From contig JAVCCE010000061.1 in assembly GCA_030765645.1 (NCBI GenBank), forward strand, positions 1 through 34,960: 34,960 nucleotides of DNA, written 5' to 3'. Source of the DNA: Candidatus Hinthialibacter antarcticus. GTDB lineage: Bacteria; Hinthialibacterota; Hinthialibacteria; Hinthialibacterales; Hinthialibacteraceae. The notes under the pieces are model-generated. The model did not search any database and had not been told where the DNA came from. It saw only the letters and a list, made by a program, of their open reading frames with translations. Made by a program: the position numbers and the translations under genes. Positions 1 to 10,300 of the stretch are shown here, piece after piece (positions within the stretch are counted from its first letter, which is position 1; every line of letters begins with the position of its first letter).

Positions 1-20
1 AGACGGTCGCCTGGACGCCC

Positions 21-73
21 TTCTGAAGAGCGGCGGTTGGAGCACTTTGCGCTCCACCACCCGCTCTTCAGAA
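21..73. repeat. Long imperfect hairpin, intergenic
   Basis: Two arms of about 23 bases face each other across a 7-base loop. The left arm begins TTCTGAAGAGCGG and the right arm ends CCGCTCTTCAGAA; about 20 of 23 positions pair. No T tract follows on either strand, so a simple intrinsic terminator is unlikely. It may be a REP-like element or the 3' end of a transcript that begins outside the window. No second copy was seen here. Confidence 0.6.
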
Positions 74-116
74 ATCTTCATTTCCAACAGTATAGTTATA
101 GCCTATTTTCAACAGA

Positions 117-221
117 CAATTGCGAGGGAGCGTTAGCGACTGCGGCAATCTCGGTTTGATGAAAAATGAAATGCGAGACCTGCCTGCCGCAGGCTGGTTG
201 CTTCGCTGCGCTCGCAATGAC
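117..221. repeat. Palindromic intergenic repeat of the TTGCGAG...CTCGCAA type
   Basis: The left end (CAATTGCGAGGGAGCG, then TTAGCGAC) is the imperfect inverse of the right end (GTTGCTTCGCTGCG, then CTCGCAATGA). The whole stretch of about 105 bp can fold back on itself. It contains the module CCTGCCTGCCGCAGGCTGG at 179-197, which recurs at 10487-10505 and, shortened, at 29586-29599. Similar ATTGCGAGGAGCG...GCAATCTC elements are scattered in many bacterial genomes; that comparison is from memory. A weak open reading frame across it is not credible as a gene. Confidence 0.6.
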
Positions 222-239
222 TCAGATAACGAGTTGTAA

Positions 240-269
240 AGAAAAAGCGGGACTGGAAACCAGCCCCGC
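240..269 (-). terminator. Intrinsic terminator of the giant protease gene
   Basis: Read on the minus strand, GCGGGGCTGG and CCAGTCCCGC pair at 9 of 10 positions around a TTT loop and run straight into TTTTTCTTT. It lies about 45 bases past the stop codon of the leftward gene, the expected place for its Rho-independent terminator. Confidence 0.8.
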
Positions 270-315
270 AATAAGATTAAGAAACACTGAGGGTGTGAGC
301 GTATTTAGGTACGGC

Positions 316-3300
316 TTACGGCTCCATCTCAAAAGCGCGTACGCCCGTGATTCGGACTTTATGCACGCCTTCGCCGACGATTTGCGCAACGAGCATCATC
401 GGGTTATTTTGTACGGACGCCATGCCGCTGACCACAAATGTCTTGGTCGAACCAAGCGGGACTTGCGCCAGTGGAATTTCATGGATCGCCATATTGCTGC
501 CGTTGCCGATCAGCAATGTCAGCGTACCGCCGATGTCGTTGGTGTCACGGACCACGTCAAATTCAGCGGCAAATTTCTTCGGCGCTTCACCCATATCATA
601 TAGCGACCCAAACCGCACGGCTTCGTCTCCCGGCGCGAGTTCAAGCACCAAATCAGAGCCGTCAAAGGTCGCGGAACCTGAGGTGTCAGGAGACAAGAAC
701 AAGTTCGGCTGCCACTCGCCCAGCGCGACAAAGTCGTCAGGCTGACGCAAGGTTTCGTTCTGGTCGATTACCATATTATCAAAGTAGAAGGTCGCGGTTT
801 GTTCGCCTTCGTTGAACAGCGTGATGAACGGCGTCACGCTGGTATACTCTTGCACCAACTCGATGCGAATCTGGCGCCATTCGCCCAGGCTAACTTCCGG
901 CGCACTGTTGTATGAATACCCCGCCGAACCGTCAACGCCGCTTATTTGCGTGAAGGCGCCGACTGCAACTTGCAGCGATTCGCTCATGGCGTTGTACCAA
1001 CCCGAAATGCGGGCCGGATTGGAACCGAGTTCCACTTGCGGGCCGATGATCGTTACCAGTTGCCCAGCAGGAACCGTTACGCGCAGCCCTACGCCATTGC
1101 TTGCTTCAGGCATGGCGGGATCGCTGGGCGTCACTTCGATTCCCGTGTCGGCTGTGAATGGGAACGCAGCAAAACCGAGATCAATCAACGAAGCGCCAAA
1201 TGGTTCAAACGGGAAGGTGTATACCCGCTCGCCCAATGGAGGCGTCGGCGTTGGAACTGGAGTGTTCGTCGGCGGTACTGGAGTGTTGGTCGGTTGTCCC
1301 GGCGCTGGCGTACTCGTCGCTACAGGAGGAACCGGAGTGTTAGTCGGCTGTCCTGGAACCGGGGTGTTAGTCGGCTGTCCTGGAACAGGTGTATTCGTTG
1401 GAGGAACCGGCGTGTTCGTCGGCTGCCCAGGAACCGGAGTATTCGTTGGAGGAACCGGCGTGTTAGTCGGTTGTCCTGGAACTGGTGTATTCGTCGGCGG
1501 AACCGGCGTGTTAGTCGGCTGCCCAGGAACCGGAGTATTCGTCGGCGGAACCGGCGTGTTAGTCGGCTGTCCTGGAACCGGAGTGTTCGTCACCGTCGGG
1601 GGCACAGGGGTGTTGGTCGGCGGCCCCGGCGTTGGCGTATTGGTCGGCGGCCCCGGCGTTGGCGTATTGGTCGGCGGCAGCGGCGTCGGAGTTATTGTCG
1701 GCGGCACTGGCGTCGGCGTGATGGTCGGCGTATTCGTCGGCAGCGGCGTGTTGGTCGCCGTCGGAGGAACAGGAGTGTTGGTTGGCGGTACAGGCGTTGG
1801 CGTTGCTTCAACGTCAAAGCGCAAATACACACCGTTTGGATATGGGTTCTTCGACTGGTCAGCATCATTATTGAAGACTTCAACACGACGGCTGAAGGCG
1901 CCAACCGGAGCGAGACCAAAGTCAACATTGACGTTAACTTTCTGATTTTCACCCGGCTCAACATTAAACGGTGCGGGCGGATCCAAATCGATCCAATCGC
2001 TGTCCACGTCAAAGTCTAGCGATGAAACCTGCAATGTGCCCTGGCCATCGTTATAGACGCGGAACGATTGTGAATCATTCACGCTAGAGAAGAAATCGCT
2101 GACAACCGAGAAGGTATTCGGCCCAGTCGGTACTAGAGTTCCTTCGACGCGGTAGGTCCATGTTCCCGCTTCAGGGTTAGCAACAACCACCTGCTCGACA
2201 TTATCAACCGTATTGACGCCGCGAGTCGCTGCAACGCTGGGTTGGTTTTTGTTCAACACCCACGGGCGATGAGTCACGCCTGAGGGCGAAACCAACACCA
2301 AGTCAAGATTGTTGATGAGCGGCGTATCGGTTGAGTACGGTCCTGGAGGATCCGTCCACACCACGGTCACTTTTAATTCAGGCTCTCCGGCGGGAACCGA
2401 TACGCGATATGACAACATGCTGCCGTCGGTCACTTCGCCTTCGCGCCATTGTAAGTTGTTGATGAGATTGGCGGTATTTTCCGCCTGCATGATGCCCCAG
2501 CCATATTCATAATCGGGACCCACGCGGCCTAAGTCTCTGGCGCCGTGGATCAACATGGCTTTCATCGAAGAGGCCAGCGGGTCTTCGCCATGCTGCTCAA
2601 GGAAATATTGATAGAGCAGCGCTGCCGTGCCGCATGCGCTGGGCGACGACATTGACGTTCCTGACATATAGCCGTGGCTGTTGTTAAGCGTGGTTGAATA
2701 TAACGACACGCCGTTGGCGCAGATATCTGGCTTGACGCGACCATCGTTGGCCGGGCCCCAGCTGCTGAACGAAGACATTGTATCGTTGTCTTCCAACGCG
2801 CCGATGGTGACGATGTTTTTCGCAACGCCGACGGCGGGGATGGTGTCATAGGGGCCGTCGCGACGCGGGCCGCCATTGTAAGCGTCAGGGCCATCGTTGC
2901 GGTCATTGCCCGCCGATTTAAAAATCAACAGGTTTTTCTTGTAGACCACATCATCATAGCCGCGAGCGCTGTAGGCGTACAAACCAAACAAGCGGTCGCC
3001 GGTGTCTTGCCACCCGCCGTTGTAATACCAACCCGCGATGTATCCGTATGAGTGGTTAGAAAGACGTACGCCCAAATCAATCGCGGCGTTCATTTCGCTG
3101 ACGTCGTTCGTCCAGTCGTAAGAACGGATCGCAACGCTCGGCGCCATACCCAGCGAGTTCGCCGCCGAAGCGCCTGAACCGCCGATGGTGCCCGCAACGT
3201 GGGTGCCATGGTTGCCATAAGAAACATTGTTGCCAAGCGTCAAGCGGTTGCCAAAATCAGTGTGCGGATAAACCGCCCCGCCGTCCCACACGCCGACGGT

Positions 3301-6300
3301 GACATCGCGTCCCGTCATATTGAATTGCGGAGAGCGCAGCGTGCTTGCTTGTGAACGCTGAGCAGCAGTGACGTTATTTTCAATGCGTTCCGGTAGAAGC
3401 GGTTCGATCCAACGGACGGCGTCAATCGAGGCGATGGCCTGCATCTTTTGCGGATCGACTGCCACTCGATAGACATCTTCAAATTCTATCCCCTGCACTT
3501 CACCGCCAGCGGCGGTAATCGCGGCGCGGGCGGCAATGTCGTTAACATCGGGGAACACAATCACAACGATAATCACGCGCCCGTCGTCCAACAACGCATT
3601 GGGCGGAAACTCGCCGTTCACAGCGGCGGGCGAGAGGCGGTCAACATTTGATACATTGGATGACCAGCGAACCCGGTCGCTCTTGGTGAGCGTCATCAGC
3701 GCCGAAGCGCCTTGCGCGTCAACGTCAACCGACGCCCAGAACGCCATGTTCGGAACATAATCCAACAGACGAATACCGCGCTTGGCGAGTTGTTCGCGTT
3801 CTTGCAAAGTCGGTAAGCGCTCGAATTGGATCATCACGTGTTCCACGCCGCCATTGGCGGACGCTTGCGGATGGGCGCTGCTCATCAGTTGGAACAAGTT
3901 CTGACGGCCGGTCGCGATGGTTCCGCTGCGGAGATAGATGCCCCAATCGGTTACAGGAGCGCGATCTTGAATCGGCTGTTTCATCACCACGGTGCGCCCC
4001 GCGTTGTTGGCGCCGTCTTCAATATTCGTAAACGATAGTTCAAGCGGTTCGACGCGGATGTTCGCCGGGCCAGGCAACGGCGTCGGCGACGGCGTCGGCG
4101 TCAAAGTCGGCGGCAACGGCGGCAAGGTTGGGGTCGGGGTTGCAGTCGGCGACGGCGGTTGGAAATTAACGTCGATGCCATAGAAGCCCGTCGAATCAAA
4201 GAAGCCAACCACAGCCGCGTAATAGACGGCATTGGCTTGTAGCGTCATTGAAATTTTTGAGAACGACCCAGCGCCGCCTTCATCATCAATTGCAAGAAGG
4301 CTGGTGCGGTTATTCGGTCCAAATAAAAGCAAGACGGTGTCCATCGAAACCTGGCCGGACGCCTGATGGGTTTCGATCACGTACGTCCCGCCTGTGGAAG
4401 TTTCAAAGCGGTACCAGTCTTCGTCGCCCGCCATTGCGATCTGACCTTCAACGGCTGGCGCGTTCACAACCAAAGCAATTGAGTCATCCGGCGGCACTGT
4501 CGCCGTCGGCGGAACCGGCGTGTTGGTCGGCTGCGCAGGCGCTGGCGTATTCGTCACCGTCGGCGGCGCAGGCGTATTCGTCGGCTGTCCTGGCGCTGGC
4601 GTGTTCGTCGGAGGCGCAGGCGTATTGGTCGGCTGTCCCGGCGCTGGCGTATTTGTCGCCGTCGGTGGAACCGGAGGCGTCGTGGCGGTTGGTGGAACAG
4701 GCGTATTCGTCGGTTGCCCTGGCGCCGGAGTGTTCGTCGGCGGAGCAGGCGTGTTCGTCGCCGTCGGAGGAGCCGGGGTGTTGGTCGGCTGTCCCGGCGC
4801 TGGCGTGTTGGTCGCCGTCGGTGGAACCGGGGTATTCGTCGGTTCGCCCGGCTGCGGCGTGTTGGTCGGCGGCGCAGGCGTATTGGTTGGCTGACCCGGA
4901 GCAGGCGTGCTCGTCGCCGTCGCTGTTGGCGGCACAACAATAATCGGCGTACTGGTCGGCGGAACCGGCGTATTCGTCGGTTGGCCGGGGGCCGGAGTAT
5001 TGGTCGCCGTCGGTGGAACCGGAGTATTGGTCACGGTTGGAGGAATTGGCGTATTCGTCGGCGGCAACGGGGTGTTGGTCGGAACCGGAGTTTCTGTCGG
5101 CGGCAATTCTTGTAAGAATTGAACCGGGCCGGCGGAATCAAACGGGCCATAAGAAATTGGCGTCCCGCTTTTGGTGATGACTAAAATTTCAAATGCGTAG
5201 GTGTGGTTAAATTCTGGACCGTTATCAAAATTCGTATCTATCGAGTCGCTGCTGACCGCGCTCCAAATAAAGAGCGAATCTTGAGGATCAGCCGGACTGC
5301 CTAAGTAGACGAAATCGCCCGCGCCGTCTTGTTGGACGGAAACGCGAATTTCACTGATGTCGGATGTGGGGATCAAACCAGGTTGGAATATCCAACGAAC
5401 AGCCAGTTCGCGTTGGTCAGCCGGGTCGCGATCCAGGCCGTTACTAATATCTTCAACGGTGTCGCCGGAGTCGGTAATCAACACCGACTTGACGGGATTT
5501 ACATTCAAAACCAAGACGGACGCCGTATCAAACGAGGTCGGTTGTTGCCCGTCCGTGGTCTCTAAACTGACAACGTACAAACCCGCTTCAAATGGTGAGA
5601 ACACTGTCTCCGCCGCTTGGGCGTTTGCAAACTGGTTCGCGCTTAAATTCGGGCCGGAGATTACTTCCCACAGATACGAATATTGCCCTGCCCCGCCTGC
5701 TGCGGAACCTGATAGCTGAATCCCGCTTTGAATCAGCGTGATCTTACTCGGCCCGGCGTCAGCAACGACAAAGTCGTTAACAAGAACCGTGACCGAGTCA
5801 GCGGATGCGGTTTGTTCATCTTCGGCGACGAGACGCAAAACATACGTACCGCTTGCCGTGGGAACAAACGTCGTCTGAGCGGTGTCGGCGCTGGTGAATT
5901 GCCCGACGTCTAAATTGGCGCCGGAAAGCACTTCCCAACTGAATGAGACGTTGCCCGTACCGCCGGTCGCATTGCCTTGTATAGAGATCGGATTGCCAAT
6001 GTAGGTCACCAAATCAGGCCCAGCATTCGCGCTGACAAACTGCGGCATATCGACAAAGCGAACGCGCTGGTTGCCAGCGTCAGCAATATATAAATCGCCG
6101 TCTTGTTCAACAAAAACAAAATTGGGGCTGTCCAGGTCTGCATTGAGCGCTTCGATGCCTTCGCCAAAGAAACCTTCAGCGCCGGTCCCCGCAACGGTGG
6201 AAATAATTCCCTTTACGTTTACGCGGCGAATGACATGGTTGCCCGTGTCAGCAATATATATATTGCCGAACGGATCGACCGCCACGCCTTCGGGGTTGCG

Positions 6301-7152
6301 CAAGCGTCCTTCAATCGCAGGCCCGCCGTCGCCGGACAGCTGCGGCTGCCCCGAACCAGCGACCAGAAAGATGGTTCCATCAACATCGACTTTGCGAACC
6401 TGATGATTGCGGGTATCGGCGATATAGATCACGCCGTCAGCATCCACGAAAACCCCTGCGGGTTGAAACAGGCGCGATTCGGTCGCGGGGATACCGTCAA
6501 CATCGACTCCCTGAAGCCCATTGCCCGCAACCGTAATAATGGTCCCATCCGGTAAGACTTTGCGAATGCGGTTGTTCAGCGTGTCGGCGATATAAATCGA
6601 ACCGTCGTCGTCAACGAACAAATCGCGCGGACGGTTCAACGCCGCTTCGGCAGCGAGGCCGCCTTCACCGGAAAAACCGATGTCGCCGTTGCCTGCAACC
6701 GTTTCGATATCGCCGTTGGGCGAGACTTTGCGAATGCGGTTATTGAATGTATCCGCAATATACAAAAAGCCATCTTTCACGAAGACGGCTTCGGGTTTAT
6801 TCAATGGGGTCGCGATTGCTGAGGCGGCGTCAGGGTCATACCCGACCTGCCCGTTGCCCGCTACGGTAGAAATCGTGCCATTGGGCAAGACTTTGCGAAT
6901 TCGGTTGTTCTGGGTATCCGCAATATAAATCGAACCGTCATCCGTTACGAAAACGCTGGACGGCTTCGCCAATCCGGCCTGTAAGGCGGGGATGCCGTCT
7001 CCGTTATATTCGGCGGCTCCACTACCAGCGACAGTGCTGATCGTCGGCCCGGTCTCTTGCGCATTTGGCGCGAGAGTAACGAATAAAGCCAGCAAAAATA
7101 CAAACGCATACCTGCAAGTAAATCGGTTTAATGAGCTCACAACCTCGTTCAT
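316..7152 (-). CDS. Giant secreted modular subtilase: NHL propeller, PKD-like, PPC, S8 peptidase
   Basis: A 2278-residue exported protein that probably acts as a surface or extracellular serine protease. The order seen is: signal peptide (about 1-31, ending LAPNAQ); six NHL-type repeats (about 38-375) carrying the pattern STVAG...IYIADTxNNRIRKV, likely a six-bladed propeller; two PKD-like Ig modules (about 377-555); Thr-Pro linker 1 (about 683-890); a PPC-type domain (about 893-998); short linker 2; a prodomain-like stretch; the S8 subtilase core; a beta-sandwich; linker 3 (about 1785-1970); and a C-terminal jelly-roll-like region. The catalytic triad is Asp1290 (VGVWDGG), His1315 (NHGTHVAGT) and Ser1500 (GTSMSSPSACG), so an active enzyme is likely. 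The start is supported by GAGAGG seven bases upstream. It is divergent from the PPC-repeat gene and has its own terminator. Substrate unknown; domain edges are by eye. Confidence 0.85.
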   Translation of the reverse strand: MNEVVSSLNRFTCRYAFVFLLALFVTLAPNAQETGPTISTVAGSGAAEYNGDGIPALQAGLAKPSSVFVTDDGSIYIADTQNNRIRKVLPNGTISTVAGNGQVGYDPDAASAIATPLNKPEAVFVKDGFLYIADTFNNRIRKVSPNGDIETVAGNGDIGFSGEGGLAAEAALNRPRDLFVDDDGSIYIADTLNNRIRKVLPDGTIITVAGNGLQGVDVDGIPATESRLFQPAGVFVDADGVIYIADTRNHQVRKVDVDGTIFLVAGSGQPQLSGDGGPAIEGRLRNPEGVAVDPFGNIYIADTGNHVIRRVNVKGIISTVAGTGAEGFFGEGIEALNADLDSPNFVFVEQDGDLYIADAGNQRVRFVDMPQFVSANAGPDLVTYIGNPISIQGNATGGTGNVSFSWEVLSGANLDVGQFTSADTAQTTFVPTASGTYVLRLVAEDEQTASADSVTVLVNDFVVADAGPSKITLIQSGIQLSGSAAGGAGQYSYLWEVISGPNLSANQFANAQAAETVFSPFEAGLYVVSLETTDGQQPTSFDTASVLVLNVNPVKSVLITDSGDTVEDISNGLDRDPADQRELAVRWIFQPGLIPTSDISEIRVSVQQDGAGDFVYLGSPADPQDSLFIWSAVSSDSIDTNFDNGPEFNHTYAFEILVITKSGTPISYGPFDSAGPVQFLQELPPTETPVPTNTPLPPTNTPIPPTVTNTPVPPTATNTPAPGQPTNTPVPPTSTPIIVVPPTATATSTPAPGQPTNTPAPPTNTPQPGEPTNTPVPPTATNTPAPGQPTNTPAPPTATNTPAPPTNTPAPGQPTNTPVPPTATTPPVPPTATNTPAPGQPTNTPAPPTNTPAPGQPTNTPAPPTVTNTPAPAQPTNTPVPPTATVPPDDSIALVVNAPAVEGQIAMAGDEDWYRFETSTGGTYVIETHQASGQVSMDTVLLLFGPNNRTSLLAIDDEGGAGSFSKISMTLQANAVYYAAVVGFFDSTGFYGIDVNFQPPSPTATPTPTLPPLPPTLTPTPSPTPLPGPANIRVEPLELSFTNIEDGANNAGRTVVMKQPIQDRAPVTDWGIYLRSGTIATGRQNLFQLMSSAHPQASANGGVEHVMIQFERLPTLQEREQLAKRGIRLLDYVPNMAFWASVDVDAQGASALMTLTKSDRVRWSSNVSNVDRLSPAAVNGEFPPNALLDDGRVIIVVIVFPDVNDIAARAAITAAGGEVQGIEFEDVYRVAVDPQKMQAIASIDAVRWIEPLLPERIENNVTAAQRSQASTLRSPQFNMTGRDVTVGVWDGGAVYPHTDFGNRLTLGNNVSYGNHGTHVAGTIGGSGASAANSLGMAPSVAIRSYDWTNDVSEMNAAIDLGVRLSNHSYGYIAGWYYNGGWQDTGDRLFGLYAYSARGYDDVVYKKNLLIFKSAGNDRNDGPDAYNGGPRRDGPYDTIPAVGVAKNIVTIGALEDNDTMSSFSSWGPANDGRVKPDICANGVSLYSTTLNNSHGYMSGTSMSSPSACGTAALLYQYFLEQHGEDPLASSMKAMLIHGARDLGRVGPDYEYGWGIMQAENTANLINNLQWREGEVTDGSMLSYRVSVPAGEPELKVTVVWTDPPGPYSTDTPLINNLDLVLVSPSGVTHRPWVLNKNQPSVAATRGVNTVDNVEQVVVANPEAGTWTYRVEGTLVPTGPNTFSVVSDFFSSVNDSQSFRVYNDGQGTLQVSSLDFDVDSDWIDLDPPAPFNVEPGENQKVNVNVDFGLAPVGAFSRRVEVFNNDADQSKNPYPNGVYLRFDVEATPTPVPPTNTPVPPTATNTPLPTNTPTITPTPVPPTITPTPLPPTNTPTPGPPTNTPTPGPPTNTPVPPTVTNTPVPGQPTNTPVPPTNTPVPGQPTNTPVPPTNTPVPGQPTNTPVPPTNTPVPGQPTNTPVPPTNTPVPGQPTNTPVPGQPTNTPVPPVATSTPAPGQPTNTPVPPTNTPVPTPTPPLGERVYTFPFEPFGASLIDLGFAAFPFTADTGIEVTPSDPAMPEASNGVGLRVTVPAGQLVTIIGPQVELGSNPARISGWYNAMSESLQVAVGAFTQISGVDGSAGYSYNSAPEVSLGEWRQIRIELVQEYTSVTPFITLFNEGEQTATFYFDNMVIDQNETLRQPDDFVALGEWQPNLFLSPDTSGSATFDGSDLVLELAPGDEAVRFGSLYDMGEAPKKFAAEFDVVRDTNDIGGTLTLLIGNGSNMAIHEIPLAQVPLGSTKTFVVSGMASVQNNPMMLVAQIVGEGVHKVRITGVRAFEMEP
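1240..1800 (-). repeat. Coding tandem repeat: Thr-Pro linker 3
   Basis: Near-identical units encoding PTNTPVPPTNTPVPGQ follow one another inside the protease gene. At DNA level the plus strand shows repeated GGAACCGGCGTGTTAGTCGG-like units. This is an extended, probably surface-exposed linker between the peptidase part and the C-terminal domain. The high DNA identity of neighbouring units suggests expansion by slippage or recombination, and copy number may be mis-assembled. Confidence 0.85.
4480..5105 (-). repeat. Coding tandem repeat: Thr-Pro linker 1
   Basis: This is the longer first linker of the protease, built from variants of PTNTPAPPTATNTPAPGQ. Units are more diverged than in linker 3. 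It separates the NHL/PKD half from the PPC domain. The Gly-Val-rich open frames on the opposite strand are only its mirror. Confidence 0.85.
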
Positions 7153-7379
7153 TTTGAAACCCTCTCTTTGCGCGTCACACCCGTAGTGGTATCAGATCAT
7201 ATAAAGAATTGAATGAATTGTAGCAGAACGTAATACAAAGTTAAAGAGAAAATCCGAATTTTTTTATTATGAAGTTTTGGGTGGGTTATCGGGGAAAACA
7301 GAATATAATACAACATATTGAATCTAGTATGCTTATATGCTTAATTATATTCCAAAATCACCGGGAGAGAACCCAAAAA

Positions 7380-10300
7380 ATGTTAAAAAAGTATATTCCT
7401 TTAGTCGTCTTTACTCTTTTGAGTGTTAATTTCGCTTTTTCACAGGTTGTGGCAGACGAATGGGACTCGACCGATGATTTTCCAATTGGCGCGACATTAC
7501 TTGAAATTCCTTCCAATAGTTCAGGAACCCACGGCCTCCATACTTTATCGGATAATGATACGGAAGATTGGTTCACATTCACGCTGGAAGCAGGCGCCTT
7601 GTACGAATTTTCCTCCGACAGCGAAATCACGATAACCGCCGATTTGCTCGCATCTGACGCGGATACGGTTGTAGCCAACGATCTCATTGATCTTGGCAAT
7701 GAATTTGGCGCGAACGCGCCCAATTTTCGCTTTACCTACACACCAGAAAGCACCAGCGTGTTCTTTTTACGCATCCGCAACGTCATCGCATCAGAGGCTG
7801 GCTCATATACATTGTCCTATCTCGGCGATGATGGAACCGTTCCCGGCGATGCGTGGGACCCAGCCGACGATTCCGCATTCGGTGCGACTGATTTGGGGGC
7901 GCTCTCTTCAGAAGAAACCACACACGGGCCTCATTCACTGACGCCCCGCGACGCCGAAGACTGGTTCCGTTTTCAGGTCATCGCAGGCGAAGCGTTTTTA
8001 ATTGAATCCGACAGCAACGCAGACCTCGTCGGTGAACTCTACCGCACCAGCGGCGCGGTACGCATCGCCGCCAATGACAACGGTGGAGAGAACTTCAACT
8101 TTTCGCTGCGCTACAACCCGACCAGCAACGGCGAACTTTGGCTGCGCGTCACCCTGAGCGAACTCGAAACCCGTGGCGATTATACCATCCGCTTGGTCAG
8201 CGGCGTTGAACCGCCCGAAGGCGGCGACGAATGGGACCCGGCGGACGATATCCCCGACGGCGCCACCAATTTGGGGGGACCAACCGATGAAGACAAAACC
8301 CACGGCCCGCACACATTATTAGAGAGCGATATCGCCGACTACTTTATCTTCACCCTTCCAGGTGGATTTGAATATGAATTTTATACCTCCGGCGATTACA
8401 ACACCGTGGGCGAGTTGTTGCTTGCAGACGGCATGACCCAGGTCAGCCTTGATGAAACCAGCGGCGACGGCAACAACTTCCGTATTACCTTCAGCACCAC
8501 CGATACCGCGAAATATATTTTGCACGTCCGCGAATTTGCCAATGGCTTCGCCGTCTATCAATTGCATTACCGCCGCACCGCCAGTATTCCTGAACCGCCG
8601 ACGGACGACTTTGATCCGGCCGACGATCTCGCCAGCGGCGCGACGGCGCTAGATACGCCCACGATGGACGAGCAATCCCATACAGGCCACACGCTGTCGA
8701 TTGTTGATCCTCTCGACTGGTTCAAGATTACGCTCGAAGCAGGCGCAACCTACGAGTTTTGGAGCAGCGGACCGTCCGACACTCTCGCGACAATTTATGA
8801 TGCGCAACAACAACCCTTGCAAGAACTCGACGCAGGCGGCGCACAATCTAACTTCCGGGGACAATTCACGCCGGATGCCAGCGGTGACTATTTCCTCCGG
8901 CTTCGGCTCTTTGATACAGGCGCGACCGGTGAGTATTCCCTGCATTATCGCAAGTACGTCTCGCCTGCCGCCGAAGGCGACGCCTGGGACCCGGTGGATG
9001 ACGCAACCAACGGCGCAACCCAATTGGCCGAAGCAAACCGCAACGGCCTTTCACACGGGCCGCACCGCTTAACGCCGGGCGACTCGGATTGGTTCCAAGT
9101 CGTTTTGACCCAAGGCGTGTATTACGAATTCTTCTCAACCGGCAATTCAGATACAGCCGCCCAACTCTATCTCGCAGACGGCGTCACTTGGGTCGCCAGC
9201 GATGAAGACAACGGCGCCTCCACCAACTTCAACCTGCAATACACCGCCGCAACGACGAATATTTATTATCTGCGCGTGTATGAAGAAACCAGCGCAGACG
9301 GCGTGTATGACCTCAATTACTTTAGCGATTTAGATTCCACCGCACCTTCCGGCGCCTTGCCTGTGGTCATTCACCGCTTGAATAGTGCGTCTGAATTCTC
9401 CGCCGTAGCAGGCGGGTTTAACCAAGCGCCAGCGGGCGAAGTATCCGTCGGCACCATCGCGTCGAGCGGCTTTGTTTACTCGGACGCAAGCGGCGCCATT
9501 ATCCGCACCGACCCCAGCGAAGTGATGTTGTTGCAATTCCCGACGATTGAAGTCGGCGACGGTTTGCTCTTGCTTCGCGCCACCGTGCGTTCAACCGCGC
9601 CGGGCGCGCAAATCTGGCTGGCAGCGCTCGACGCCTCGCTGGACGGCTCAGCCGCCTCGACCATGATCGCCGACAGCGGCGCCGTACAAAGCGACTACCA
9701 ACGGATGTTGTTGTTATACAATCCACCCAGCGGCGCAGCGGCGCCCATCATCCAAATCGCCAACATCAGCGGCAGCGAACAAGTCGGCGTGTTGTTGGAT
9801 ACCGTTGAAGCCTACGTCATCCCCAGCGATGAAGTTTGGTCGGCGGAACTGTTCTTCCCCCAAACAAATGCTCCGGCGCAAGCCTCGTTGCTGCCGCAAC
9901 TCACTCAGCAATTCTCGTTGGCGGGCGAAGCAGTCTTTAGTGAAGTCCCGGGCGGTTTCTCGGTTGATCCGGCTTACCCCGGCGGCGAACTCACCACTGG
10001 CGCACTCCCTGTTGACGATGACCGCATGAGCGATGGACAAGGCGTAACCATCAAGGTTTCTCCTGGAGAAGTCCATTTGATTACGTTCCCTGCGGTTGAG
10101 GTCGGCGACGCGGTCGCGTTGATTCGCGCGACGGTCAGAACATCGGCGCCGGGCGCACAAGTGGCGCTCGCCGCGATTGACGCTTCGCTTGATGGTTCGA
10201 TCTCAGCCGACATTCCGGCAAATAGCGCCAACATCCAAGACAGTGACCATGTAATGACGATCCTTTATGACCCCACGTCGAGCGCATTGGTCCCCATTAT

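Noticed and set aside
166-603. Open frame across the left intergenic region
   Set aside because: It runs through a palindromic repeat, a terminator and the end of the protease gene on the other strand; no ribosome site or recognisable protein.
1240-1800. Possible CRISPR-like array because of regularly spaced repeats
   Set aside because: Units are contiguous, in frame and encode a Thr-Pro linker; there are no unique spacers and no cas genes.
812-1945. Long plus-strand open frame rich in Gly and Val, collagen-like in look
   Set aside because: It is the exact mirror of Thr-Pro linker 3 and flanking protease sequence; it has no ribosome site and no independent coding signal.
4520-4894. Plus-strand Gly-Val repeat frame
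   Set aside because: Mirror of Thr-Pro linker 1 of the protease gene.
7269-7379. Earlier start of the PPC-repeat protein
   Set aside because: It would place 37 unconserved residues before a clean signal peptide, and the later ATG has a good ribosome site.
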